Assembly: GCA_037440525.1 (NCBI GenBank)
Contig: JBBITW010000157.1
Span: 1-8,151 of the forward strand
Reading direction: 5' to 3'
Length of the DNA stretch: 8,151 nt
Origin: JBBITW01 sp037440525
Lineage (GTDB): Bacteria > Desulfobacterota > BSN033 > UBA1163
In this document: in pieces, positions 1 through 6,425 of the stretch
Layout of the letters: each line of letters starts with the position of its first letter
Position numbering within the stretch: position 1 is the stretch's first letter
Translations under genes and position numbers: made by a program
Notes under the pieces: model-generated
What the model saw: only the letters and a program-made list of their open reading frames with translations
Database searches by the model: none
What the model was told of the DNA's origin: nothing

Positions 1-274
1 CCTTTATAATTTCTTTTGGATGAGTATCCCTTGGTAACCCGAGCGCTAATGCAATCCTCGAATAGGTTGAAAGTGAGGCTGTAAAAAGCTTCCTGCAAAA
101 TGTATTCTCATGACCCTTTATATCCTCAAACAGTAATGCCGGCCCCTTCCTATCAAATACCTCCTGAACAATCCCTCCTATCTCCAAATCCCAATCAACC
201 TTTGTCTTTACACGAGCAATCTCTTTCTCGTCTTCCAACCTCTTAACCCACTCCCTTAAATCACTGTATGCCAT
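1..274 (-). CDS. UbiD-family decarboxylase, N-terminal part (runs off left edge)
   Basis: The first 91 codons of a longer gene are present and no stop is reached. The protein begins MAYSDLREWVKRLEDEKEI and continues with a segment reading GPALLFEDIKGHENTF at about residues 44-59. This matches the N-terminus of UbiD decarboxylases (YxDLRxFlxxLExxGEL, then GPALLFExxKG). The family uses prenylated FMN to decarboxylate, or in reverse carboxylate, aromatic and unsaturated acids; phthaloyl-CoA decarboxylase and the proposed benzene and naphthalene carboxylases belong to it. The prFMN-binding and catalytic Glu-Arg-Glu region lies outside the window, so activity cannot be judged. The ATG is preceded by AGGAGG at 286-281 with a 6-nt spacer, so the start is secure. 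It has the same direction as the upstream operon but is separated from it by 318 bp holding a repeat element. Family assignment is strong; the substrate is unknown. Confidence 0.9.
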   Translation of the reverse strand, partial: MAYSDLREWVKRLEDEKEIARVKTKVDWDLEIGGIVQEVFDRKGPALLFEDIKGHENTFCRKLFTASLSTYSRIALALGLPRDTHPKEIIK

Positions 275-290
275 ATTTATCCTCCTGAGT

Positions 291-298
291 TATTATTA
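291..298. repeat. Left flanking 8-bp direct repeat, possible target-site duplication
   Basis: TATTATTA occurs here and again at 521-528, exactly bordering the inverted-repeat element between them. This is what a transposition target duplication looks like. The motif is AT-rich and low in complexity, so chance is not excluded. Confidence 0.5.
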
Positions 299-312
299 CT
301 AAATTGAGCGAT
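299..312 (+). repeat. Left terminal inverted repeat of the MITE-like element
   Basis: CTAAATTGAGCGAT, the exact reverse complement of 506-519. Confidence 0.75.
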
Positions 313-365
313 TCTCAATATCTATAGTCATTGCAGAGTAAAGCCAAAGCAATATTTTTCAAATT

Positions 366-391
366 GTCATTCCGAGCGAAGCAAGGAATCT
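366..391. repeat. Interspersed repeat of the GTCATTCCGAGCGAAGC type
   Basis: This imperfect palindrome has ATTCC (369-373) pairing with GGAAT (385-389) around GAGCGAAGCAA. It resembles an intergenic repeat I have seen in several anaerobic bacterial genomes. A diverged relative with the same layout (ATTCT...AGAAT) sits at 8063-8091. It lies inside the MITE-like element, so it may be part of it. Confidence 0.5.
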
Positions 392-457
392 ATAAGATTG
401 CCACGCCCTTCGGGCTCGCAACGACTTCGTCGGATTGCCACGCAATGACTGATGATT

Positions 458-474
458 ATCCGCTCGAAGCGGAT
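458..474. repeat. Perfect 7-bp-stem hairpin inside the MITE-like element
   Basis: ATCCGCT-CGA-AGCGGAT can form a 7-bp stem with a 3-nt loop on either strand. No T-run follows on either side, so it is not a standard intrinsic terminator. The 13 bases at 457-469 (TATCCGCTCGAAG) recur in the opposite orientation at 7809-7821 in the right intergenic region. Confidence 0.5.
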
Positions 475-505
475 TCGCCTTGGGCGGAAAGGCCTTTTAC
501 AAAAT

Positions 506-519
506 ATCGCTCAATTTAG
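506..519 (-). repeat. Right terminal inverted repeat of the MITE-like element
   Basis: ATCGCTCAATTTAG on the plus strand, which reads CTAAATTGAGCGAT on the minus strand, matching 299-312 in all 14 positions and 8101-8114 in all 14. Confidence 0.75.
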
Positions 520-520
520 G

Positions 521-528
521 TATTATTA
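521..528. repeat. Right flanking 8-bp direct repeat, possible target-site duplication
   Basis: Second copy of TATTATTA, partner of 291-298. Between here and the stop codon of the flavoprotein gene (529-592) I see no further feature and no terminator hairpin followed by a T-run on the minus strand. Confidence 0.5.
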
Positions 529-592
529 AACTGGCCTCATAGCCCTAAACGGTTGAATTTGATTATGACAGTCTCAAACCCTCTTCACCAAT

Positions 593-2098
593 TTATGTCT
601 TATCCCGCAAAGGTGGAAAATCCGGTAAATCTTTAAAAAGGGGATGCTCCTTATCGTCTTTAATCCTTGCTGCCCTTTTGGCCATGGCCTTACACTTTTC
701 AAAATCAGCAAGATTAAAAACTGAAAGCCTCTGTGCTGCCAGAGAACCCTCAGCATGAATCCTTAGAACAGATTCATACGAAGAAGCATAATCCCTGATC
801 AAATTTATAAGTTTTATCCTGTTCTCAGTCGGGATTCCTTCCCTTCCACCAAGATATTTCTCCATCATACTTCTCGTCACTGGATTTTCCCAATCCTTTG
901 ATGAAGGAATGGTTGCAACAATCCCTCCTGCAATATCCTGAACATACTTTGTTGCCTGATGATAATTATCAGATCCATAGAGTTTGCTCATATTTGAATA
1001 GAGTGGATTTGGGATCACAAGGCCTGATTCAGGCTCTGTTATACAGTAATCACATGCAGCCCTCCCGAGGGCCTCTGTGATCTGTGCATACATCGCAAGC
1101 CATGTTATCATCTCCCGAATCGCAGGGGCCCTCTCAATGCCATTATATTCAGCCATCAACGCCCCCATTCCCAGAAGCATCTCATTCTCTACGGCCTGAA
1201 TTGCATCAGAACTAAGTCTGTGAAAATCAGCAAAGACATATGCATAATCAGCCGAAAAAGGCCATTCCCTCTTCATGAAGACCCTCTCATTTGGCACAAA
1301 TACATCATCAAAGATCACCATGCTATCCGCAAGATAGATACTTGCTGTTATTGGATGGTCAAAGAAATTTCCAACATCCTCCTCTGAGATATCAGGCCTT
1401 GCAGGGATTAAAGTGATGCCTTTTGTTGCGGGGGAAACCGCAAATGCAACTGCATAGTCCTTGTCTTCCTCATGCATATTTCTCGTTGGTATGACAATGA
1501 TTTCATCAACTGCTGGTGCCAGACTTATATGTGCCTTAGCCCCTCTTACTATAATCCCATCCTTTGTCTCATCAACGATCCGCACATAATAATCCTTATG
1601 GGTCTTCTGCTGGGATGGTCGGAGGACTCTATTCCCCTTAACATCGGTCATGCCTGCAGCAACGGCACAATCGTGCTCAAGGAGATATTTACGAAAATTC
1701 TCAACCCGTTCTGTATAATTTGTTCCGAATCGCCTATCCATACGCCGTGAGACAACAGTAAGTGCATTTAGTGCATCTATACCTGTAAATTTTGCACTTG
1801 GAGATTTTCCATAACAGATTCTGCTCCCAACCTGAATGATTTCCCTCCGCCTGAGGAGATCCTCCTTTGTCTTTGATGGATAAAATAGGACGCTTTCGAG
1901 CTCTCCCTTCTCATTTCTCCGGGTCAAAAGGGGCTGATAGCGTGGATTCTGCATGAGTACATAGTCCATGGCACACCAATCGCATGCTATTCTCAGAATG
2001 GGATCTTTTGTCACATCATCTACTTTCTTCCCTCCAAAGTAAACAACCCTACCATCTCTTAGTCCTTCATAATACTGTTCGGGAGTTCTGATTGGCAA
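593..2098 (-). CDS. HpaB / 4-hydroxybutyryl-CoA dehydratase superfamily flavoprotein, Fe-S ligands missing
   Basis: The 501-residue length fits the superfamily of FADH2-dependent 4-hydroxyphenylacetate 3-hydroxylase (HpaB) and the [4Fe-4S]/FAD 4-hydroxybutyryl-CoA dehydratase (AbfD). Family signatures seen are TDVKGNRVLRPSQQ at 151-164, GIIVRGAKAHISLAP at 181-195, FDDVFVPNERVF at 263-274, and YVQDIAGGIVATIPS at 385-399. These resemble the AbfD branch more than HpaB. By my alignment, three of the four AbfD cluster ligands are absent: the positions of Cys99, Cys103 and Cys299 are Pro100, Phe104 and Ile300, and only His293 remains. The AbfD tyrosine four residues after that His is Ser297. The protein is therefore probably a cluster-free flavin enzyme (dehydratase-like, isomerase, dehydrogenase or monooxygenase). 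No HpaC-type flavin reductase is encoded nearby. The start is a TTG with a strong SD. It lies 22 bp after the SDR gene in the operon. Family is certain; reaction is unknown. Confidence 0.87.
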   Translation of the reverse strand: MPIRTPEQYYEGLRDGRVVYFGGKKVDDVTKDPILRIACDWCAMDYVLMQNPRYQPLLTRRNEKGELESVLFYPSKTKEDLLRRREIIQVGSRICYGKSPSAKFTGIDALNALTVVSRRMDRRFGTNYTERVENFRKYLLEHDCAVAAGMTDVKGNRVLRPSQQKTHKDYYVRIVDETKDGIIVRGAKAHISLAPAVDEIIVIPTRNMHEEDKDYAVAFAVSPATKGITLIPARPDISEEDVGNFFDHPITASIYLADSMVIFDDVFVPNERVFMKREWPFSADYAYVFADFHRLSSDAIQAVENEMLLGMGALMAEYNGIERAPAIREMITWLAMYAQITEALGRAACDYCITEPESGLVIPNPLYSNMSKLYGSDNYHQATKYVQDIAGGIVATIPSSKDWENPVTRSMMEKYLGGREGIPTENRIKLINLIRDYASSYESVLRIHAEGSLAAQRLSVFNLADFEKCKAMAKRAARIKDDKEHPLFKDLPDFPPLRDKT

Positions 2099-2106
2099 TT
2101 TTTCTT

Positions 2107-2114
2107 CCTCCTTT
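2107..2114 (-). promoter_or_regulatory. Strong ribosome binding site that fixes a TTG start
   Basis: AAAGGAGG on the minus strand lies 8 nt before TTG at 2098-2096. No in-frame ATG is close: the next methionine is residue 44, inside conserved sequence. This supports the TTG as the true start of the flavoprotein gene. Confidence 0.8.
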
Positions 2115-2120
2115 CTAATC

Positions 2121-2879
2121 TTAGATTAATCCATGCCACTGGCAAAATTCATCATCACTTGCCACAACACCTGTTACACCGCTTGCATCCTGTGTTGCGA
2201 GGAATGTCACGGCTTTAACCATCAATTCAGGGCTCTGCCAATCTGAGCGGTCTGCGTCAGGACCTGCCTGTGCAACTATCCCTTCCGTCCCGATCACCTT
2301 CAAAGGTTTTATTGCATTTACAGCAATATTATACTGACCGAGTTCAGCAGCAAGACCCCATGTAAAACGTTCAAGCCCTGCCTTAGAAACCCCGTATGGT
2401 ATTCCTGAAAAGCCCCTAACCCTTTTATTGGCAGCATAAGAAGAGATGTTAATAATACTTCCACTGCGCTGTTTTATCATAGTCGGCAAAACTGCTTTCA
2501 CACAGAGAAAGGCTCCTATGAGGTTTACTCTAAGGACAAGTTCAAAGCGTTTAAGTGGTGTCTCTGTAATTGGAGACCACCAGGCAACGGCTGCGTTGTT
2601 AACAAGTATGTCTATCCGACCAAACTCTTCAAGGGTCTTTTTTACCATCTCATTTACACTCTCTTCATTTGTCACATCACACTTTATCGGAAGGGCCCTT
2701 CCTCCCTGAGCCCTTACCTCATCGGCAGTCTGATATATTGTCCCCGGAAGCTTCCCTTCAACCTCTGTTCGGGCTGCTACAACGACATCTGCCCCTTCTT
2801 TGGAAAAATCCAAAGCAAATGCCTTACCAAGACCCCGGCTTGCCCCGGTTATTATGGCCACTTTACCTTTAAGCTTCAT
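2121..2879 (-). CDS. Short-chain dehydrogenase/reductase (SDR), classical type
   Basis: A complete 252-residue classical SDR, expected to be a soluble NAD(P)-dependent alcohol dehydrogenase or ketoreductase. Visible motifs in order are the Rossmann glycine motif TGASRGLG at 11-18, Asp68 for adenine contact, NNAA at 94-97, Asn119, Ser146/147, and the YGVSK pair Tyr162/Lys166, so the catalytic Asn-Ser-Tyr-Lys set is intact. Arg37 after the second strand, with no acidic residue there, leans towards NADP(H), but this is weak. A GGAGG at 2890-2886 sits 6 nt before the ATG. The gene starts 19 bp after the Mo/W enzyme gene and ends 22 bp before the flavoprotein TTG, so it is in the middle of the operon. 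A likely role is oxidising a hydroxyl made by an earlier step, probably on a CoA thioester. The substrate cannot be read from the sequence. Confidence 0.93.
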   Translation of the reverse strand: MKLKGKVAIITGASRGLGKAFALDFSKEGADVVVAARTEVEGKLPGTIYQTADEVRAQGGRALPIKCDVTNEESVNEMVKKTLEEFGRIDILVNNAAVAWWSPITETPLKRFELVLRVNLIGAFLCVKAVLPTMIKQRSGSIINISSYAANKRVRGFSGIPYGVSKAGLERFTWGLAAELGQYNIAVNAIKPLKVIGTEGIVAQAGPDADRSDWQSPELMVKAVTFLATQDASGVTGVVASDDEFCQWHGLI

Positions 2880-2898
2880 ACTATACCTCCAGAATCAA

Positions 2899-5154
2899 CT
2901 AATAGTATCTCTTTGCAGGATAAACCTTACATAGATAGGGAGAGAGACGCATTGCCCCTGTTGGAGGATCACAATACTCTTCGTTATCAGTGGTAAGCAT
3001 ATTTGCATTTGATTCAAATGCCCTGTAGAGAATTGGATCTTCAGCGACCTCCTCAGGAAACCACCAGCTATGCTGAACATCTACCATCCTCGGATCAATA
3101 CGTTCAGAAAACCTTGCCCTCTGTTTTATTTTCCCCCAGTTTGTTTCAATTATTGCCCACTCACCCTCTTTTATACCCAAACTATTTGCTGTATCAGGAT
3201 GAATCTCAAATGTTGGCTCAGGGTGGAGTTTGCGAGCCGAAGGAAGCTGTCTGTGCTCAGAATGATAAAAGGGTCTAAACCTCGAACCTGTGATAAGAAT
3301 AAGTGGATATTCTTTTGCCAATTCCGGGTCACTGATTAATGTCTCCTTGGGTTCTTCATAATTGGGCAATGGATCATAACCGAGTCTTTCAAGGATTGTA
3401 GAATAAAATTCAATCTTTCCTGTGGGTGTCCCGAATCCCCTCGGTCTTCCTGTCTCAGGATTCACCTTTTCATGATACCTTTCCTCAAAAGTTGGAAACC
3501 AGAAACGTCTCTCCCTCGCAAACTCCTCGAACGACTCCATCCCAAGCTCATCAAGCAAAGGTCTGATACACCACTCCCATTCCTTCTCCAGACTCTTCTG
3601 CCAGTAATTACCCTGTCCAAGCCTGTGCCCCAATCCCTGATAAAAATAGTAATCTGCCTTCCTTTCGTGAAGTGGATGGATAACCTCTTCCGCCGCAGCG
3701 ACAAAATCCTGTGCCCCTGTATAAGTACCAAAATGAAGAAGTGGCATCTCAAGCCAGTTTGCTGCAGGAAAGACATAGTCAGCAAGCATGGCCGATGGTG
3801 TAAGCCAGTGTTCTATTACAACAAGGAGCTCAAGATTGGGACTCTTCAATGCATTATAGGTCTGCTTGGTATTGGCGAAGGCCATAAGTGGATTATTCCC
3901 TCCAACAATCAAGGCCTTTATTGGATAGGGCTCTGAGTAAAGAATAGCTCTCCATACATCAGGGATATGACAACCAGGCATATAGGAGGAACATATCTTA
4001 CCTCCCCAGTAGGGCCTCATGGCCTCAGATATTAATTCATATCCAGGGAATGTCCAGAACTTATGTTTATCCCTACCAAGTTGTTTTGATCTCTGTTCGG
4101 GATTCAGCATATCGATATAGTTAAATTCCGATCCACCCCTTGCCTTAAGGCATGGCCCTGAGAGTGGAGAGCCTCCATTCACATTGATACTCCCTGTAAT
4201 TGCCCTGAGAATGGCAATTGCGTGAACAATGGAGGTAACATTTCTTCCCTGCATATCAGTCTTTACACCCCAGGGAATACTCGTATAGGGTCTCCCGCTG
4301 GCAAACATCCTTGCAGATTCAATTATCTTATCCTTAGAAATCCAGGTGATCTCAGAGACCCTCTCAGGTGTATAATCCTTAACCCTCTCCTTTAACTCAC
4401 CAAATCCATAACACCATTTTTCAACAAACTCCTTATCATAAAGTCCCTCATTTATGATTATGTTCAACCAGCCCAGGGCAAGTGCAGAATCAGTGGCAGG
4501 TCTTATTGGAAGCCATATATCCGCAAATTCATCAACTGCCTCTGTTCTTTTGGGATCGATAACAATAAACTTTATCTTTCCCTCTCTCTTTATATTTCGA
4601 TATTCCTGATATTCTACAGGAACAGACTCCTTGGGGTTATGCCCCCATATCACAATACAACCTCTATCAATGGCAGTTCTTGGTTTCATCGCAACAATAT
4701 CAGCTCCATATATTGCATAGTCAATCTCTCTCGTCTCTATTCTACAGAACTGTCCAGCATTTGCGTGGTTTGGGCTCCCAAAGAGATGGAGGAATCTCTC
4801 CTTGAATGTCTCCTGATGTCCCCTTCCTGTCCCGCATGTTGTTGCAAGTGTTTCTGCTCCGTATTTATCTTTCAATCTACTGAGTTTTTCAGCGATTTCA
4901 TCCATTGCCTGATCCCATGAAATCCTCTGCCATCTTCCTTCGCCTCTCTCACCCTTCCTCTTCAGGGGGTAGTTAAGCCTATCAGGATGATAGAGATGTT
5001 CTACGAACCTCAAACCCCTATCACAGAAGAAACCCTTTGTATAGAATTCAGGGTCTCCCGAAAGCCTCACCACCTTTCCCTCTCTGAGATAGGCTATGGC
5101 ACCACATTGCATCCAGCATCCCCAGCATATCGATTTCTTTATCTCTTCAACCAT
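2899..5154 (-). CDS. Mo/W bis-pterin oxidoreductase superfamily enzyme, acetylene hydratase-like
   Basis: A 751-residue catalytic subunit of the DMSO reductase superfamily. A [4Fe-4S] motif lies at the N-terminus (Cys10-x2-Cys13-x3-Cys17-x26-Cys44). The core then reads RWQRISWDQAMDEIAEKL at 74-91 and LFGSPN at 124-129, with Cys137 as the likely metal ligand (QFCRIE). IDPKRTEAVDEFADIWLPIRPATD spans 199-222, and a C-terminal pterin-binding domain runs from about 615. Length, order and wording match, from memory, the tungsten enzyme acetylene hydratase of Pelobacter acetylenicus (Cys141 ligand). However, the catalytic Asp that follows the second cluster Cys there is Trp14 here, so the same reaction is unlikely. 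There is no twin-arginine signal, so it should be cytoplasmic, and no electron-transfer subunit is adjacent. The ATG at 5154 is chosen over an in-frame GTG at 5193, which would overlap the upstream gene by 14 bp. Possible reactions are hydration, dehydration, hydroxylation with water, or dehydroxylation. Confidence 0.9.
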   Translation of the reverse strand: MVEEIKKSICWGCWMQCGAIAYLREGKVVRLSGDPEFYTKGFFCDRGLRFVEHLYHPDRLNYPLKRKGERGEGRWQRISWDQAMDEIAEKLSRLKDKYGAETLATTCGTGRGHQETFKERFLHLFGSPNHANAGQFCRIETREIDYAIYGADIVAMKPRTAIDRGCIVIWGHNPKESVPVEYQEYRNIKREGKIKFIVIDPKRTEAVDEFADIWLPIRPATDSALALGWLNIIINEGLYDKEFVEKWCYGFGELKERVKDYTPERVSEITWISKDKIIESARMFASGRPYTSIPWGVKTDMQGRNVTSIVHAIAILRAITGSINVNGGSPLSGPCLKARGGSEFNYIDMLNPEQRSKQLGRDKHKFWTFPGYELISEAMRPYWGGKICSSYMPGCHIPDVWRAILYSEPYPIKALIVGGNNPLMAFANTKQTYNALKSPNLELLVVIEHWLTPSAMLADYVFPAANWLEMPLLHFGTYTGAQDFVAAAEEVIHPLHERKADYYFYQGLGHRLGQGNYWQKSLEKEWEWCIRPLLDELGMESFEEFARERRFWFPTFEERYHEKVNPETGRPRGFGTPTGKIEFYSTILERLGYDPLPNYEEPKETLISDPELAKEYPLILITGSRFRPFYHSEHRQLPSARKLHPEPTFEIHPDTANSLGIKEGEWAIIETNWGKIKQRARFSERIDPRMVDVQHSWWFPEEVAEDPILYRAFESNANMLTTDNEEYCDPPTGAMRLSPYLCKVYPAKRYY

Positions 5155-5158
5155 TCTT

Positions 5159-5168
5159 CCCTCACCTT
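5159..5168 (-). promoter_or_regulatory. Ribosome binding site supporting ATG 5154 over GTG 5193
   Basis: The minus strand reads AAGGTGAGGG ending 4 nt before the ATG, giving an AAGGTG-type SD at 8 nt spacing. The alternative GTG at 5193 lies inside the end of the upstream CoA-transferase gene and would add 13 residues (MSFNNESQKGEGR) that precede the normal family N-terminus. Confidence 0.7.
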
Positions 5169-5179
5169 TTTGGGATTCA

Positions 5180-6409
5180 TTATTGAAAGACACCCTCTTC
5201 GAGTAGCTCTATAAATTCTTCGTCGGATAGACCGAGTATCTTTGTGCATATATACTCATTATGTTCACCAATGCACGGTGCAGGCATACGGGGCCGCGCA
5301 GGAGTCTCTGATAACCTGAATGGTTGTCCCATATGTGCAAACGCTCCCATCTCTGGATGCTCCATAGTCCAGAAATAGTCTCTCGAATTGAGCTGAGGAT
5401 CTTCAAAAATATCCTTTGCATTCTTCACAACACCAGCAGGGACGCCTGCATTCTGGAGCATGCTCATGACCTCCTCTGCTTCGTGCTCCCCTGTCCACTC
5501 CTCAATGAGCCGATTTAGTTCTTCCTCATTCTTTTTACGATTTAAAAGCAGAGAAAATCTTTTATCATCGATCCATGATGGCTTTCCAATAACATTACAA
5601 AAAGCCTTCCATTCTTCATCATTAAATATACTGATTGCACACCAGCGATCTTCTCCCTTACAGCGATATACACCATGAGGAGATGCAAAAGTGGAGGAGT
5701 TCCCGATCCTTCTACCCTCTTCATTATTTACAAAATAATTTAGCATCGAAGGTGAGATAAATTGAATGGCAGTCTCAAGCTGGGAAAGGTCAATCAATTG
5801 TCCCTTCCCCGTTCTGTCACGATATACAAGTGCAGACATCAGCGCTGCAACCCCAAATCTCGGGGCAATGACATCCGTATAGGGCATTCCAAAAGAGAGT
5901 GGTTCCCTATCAGGCCATCCGCTGAGATTTGATATTCCACTGAGCCCCACTAATTGCCATCCCCATCCTGGATGGGTATGATGGGGCCCTGTTAGGCCTT
6001 GATTTGTTGTTCTCAACATAATAATATCTGGCTTTATCCTTTTCAGGTCTTCATAACCCAAACCCCACTTTTCCATAGGACCCACTCGAAAGTTATCCAC
6101 AACAACATCTGCCCACGAAACAATCTTTTTTGCAATCTCAATCCCCTTGGGCATGTTTAAATTTAGGGCAATGCTCAATTTGTTTACATTTGGATAGGCA
6201 AAAAATCCTGCCCTGTTTAATCCAGGTTTTCTATCCTTATAGGGTGCACTTACCCTATAAACATCAGGTCTTGTGCTCGATTCGATACGGATGACCGTTG
6301 CTCCATGGCCTGCGAGATACCAGCATATGACAGGAGCAGCAATTGCCCAGCCAAAATCTGCAACCTTAAGCCCTTCGAGGGCTTCTTTTACCTTTTTATC
6401 CTCACCCAT
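5180..6409 (-). CDS. Class III (CaiB/BaiF) CoA-transferase, catalytic Asp present
   Basis: This 409-residue protein has the usual length for class III CoA-transferases, which move CoA between acids through an aspartyl-CoA anhydride and thioester. The N-terminal block is GLKVADFGWAIAAPVICWYL with HGATVIRIE at about 13-43. DNFRVGPMEKWGLGYEDL follows at 105-122, then GMPYTDV at 174-180 with Asp179 aligned to the catalytic Asp (Asp169 in formyl-CoA transferase), and RDRTGKGQ after it. The ATG is preceded by AGGAAGG at 6422-6416 with a 6-nt spacer. The gene lies 16 bp after a second, Asp-less member of the family. Such pairs form hetero-oligomers in benzylsuccinate (BbsEF) and phthalate (SptAB) activation, so the two products probably work together. 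It should be cytoplasmic. The acid substrate and the CoA donor (often succinyl-CoA) are not known. Confidence 0.93.
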   Translation of the reverse strand: MGEDKKVKEALEGLKVADFGWAIAAPVICWYLAGHGATVIRIESSTRPDVYRVSAPYKDRKPGLNRAGFFAYPNVNKLSIALNLNMPKGIEIAKKIVSWADVVVDNFRVGPMEKWGLGYEDLKRIKPDIIMLRTTNQGLTGPHHTHPGWGWQLVGLSGISNLSGWPDREPLSFGMPYTDVIAPRFGVAALMSALVYRDRTGKGQLIDLSQLETAIQFISPSMLNYFVNNEEGRRIGNSSTFASPHGVYRCKGEDRWCAISIFNDEEWKAFCNVIGKPSWIDDKRFSLLLNRKKNEEELNRLIEEWTGEHEAEEVMSMLQNAGVPAGVVKNAKDIFEDPQLNSRDYFWTMEHPEMGAFAHMGQPFRLSETPARPRMPAPCIGEHNEYICTKILGLSDEEFIELLEEGVFQ

Positions 6410-6425
6410 TTCAAACCTTCCTAAT

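Larger units (their letters stand above)
299..520. mobile_element. MITE-like non-autonomous inverted-repeat element
   Basis: This 222-bp noncoding unit has perfect 14-bp terminal inverted repeats (CTAAATTGAGCGAT at 299-312, its complement at 506-519) and 8-bp direct repeats on both sides. Inside are several short palindromes: a hairpin-like repeat at 366-391, GCCC-TTC-GGGC at 405-415, CGAC-TTC-GTCG at 422-432 and ATCCGCT-CGA-AGCGGAT at 458-474. An 11-bp direct repeat GATTGCCACGC lies at 396-406 and 433-443. There is no transposase gene. An inverted partial copy of its right end begins at 8101, with 44 of 51 positions identical. It fills most of the gap between the flavoprotein gene and the ubiD-like gene, ending 13 bp before the ubiD AGGAGG. 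The exact ends are uncertain by a few bases because both right-end copies read TACCTAAATTG. A short open frame inside it is not convincing as a gene. Confidence 0.75.

Noticed and set aside
405..474. Intrinsic terminators formed by the hairpins in the left element
   Set aside because: The stems at 405-415, 422-432 and 458-474 are short, and none is followed by a T-run on the relevant strand.
331..519. 62-codon open frame on the plus strand inside the left repeat element
   Set aside because: It is built from palindromic repeat sequence and ends inside the terminal inverted repeat. It has no clear ribosome binding site and no recognisable protein features.
593..2098. Assignment as 4-hydroxybutyryl-CoA dehydratase or as 4-hydroxyphenylacetate 3-hydroxylase
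   Set aside because: Three cluster ligands of the dehydratase are missing, and conserved blocks and context do not favour an O2-dependent hydroxylase. Only the superfamily can be stated.
3472..3936. 154-codon open frame on the plus strand
   Set aside because: It lies wholly within the Mo/W enzyme gene on the other strand, whose protein is clearly conserved. Other plus-strand frames at 1472-1750, 4639-4920 and 6684-6953 are antisense shadows in the same way.
2899..5154. Direct assignment as acetylene hydratase or formate dehydrogenase
   Set aside because: The acetylene hydratase Asp next to the second cluster Cys is Trp here. The layout and likely metal ligand fit the acetylene hydratase-like group better than selenocysteine or Cys formate dehydrogenases, and no partner subunits are present.
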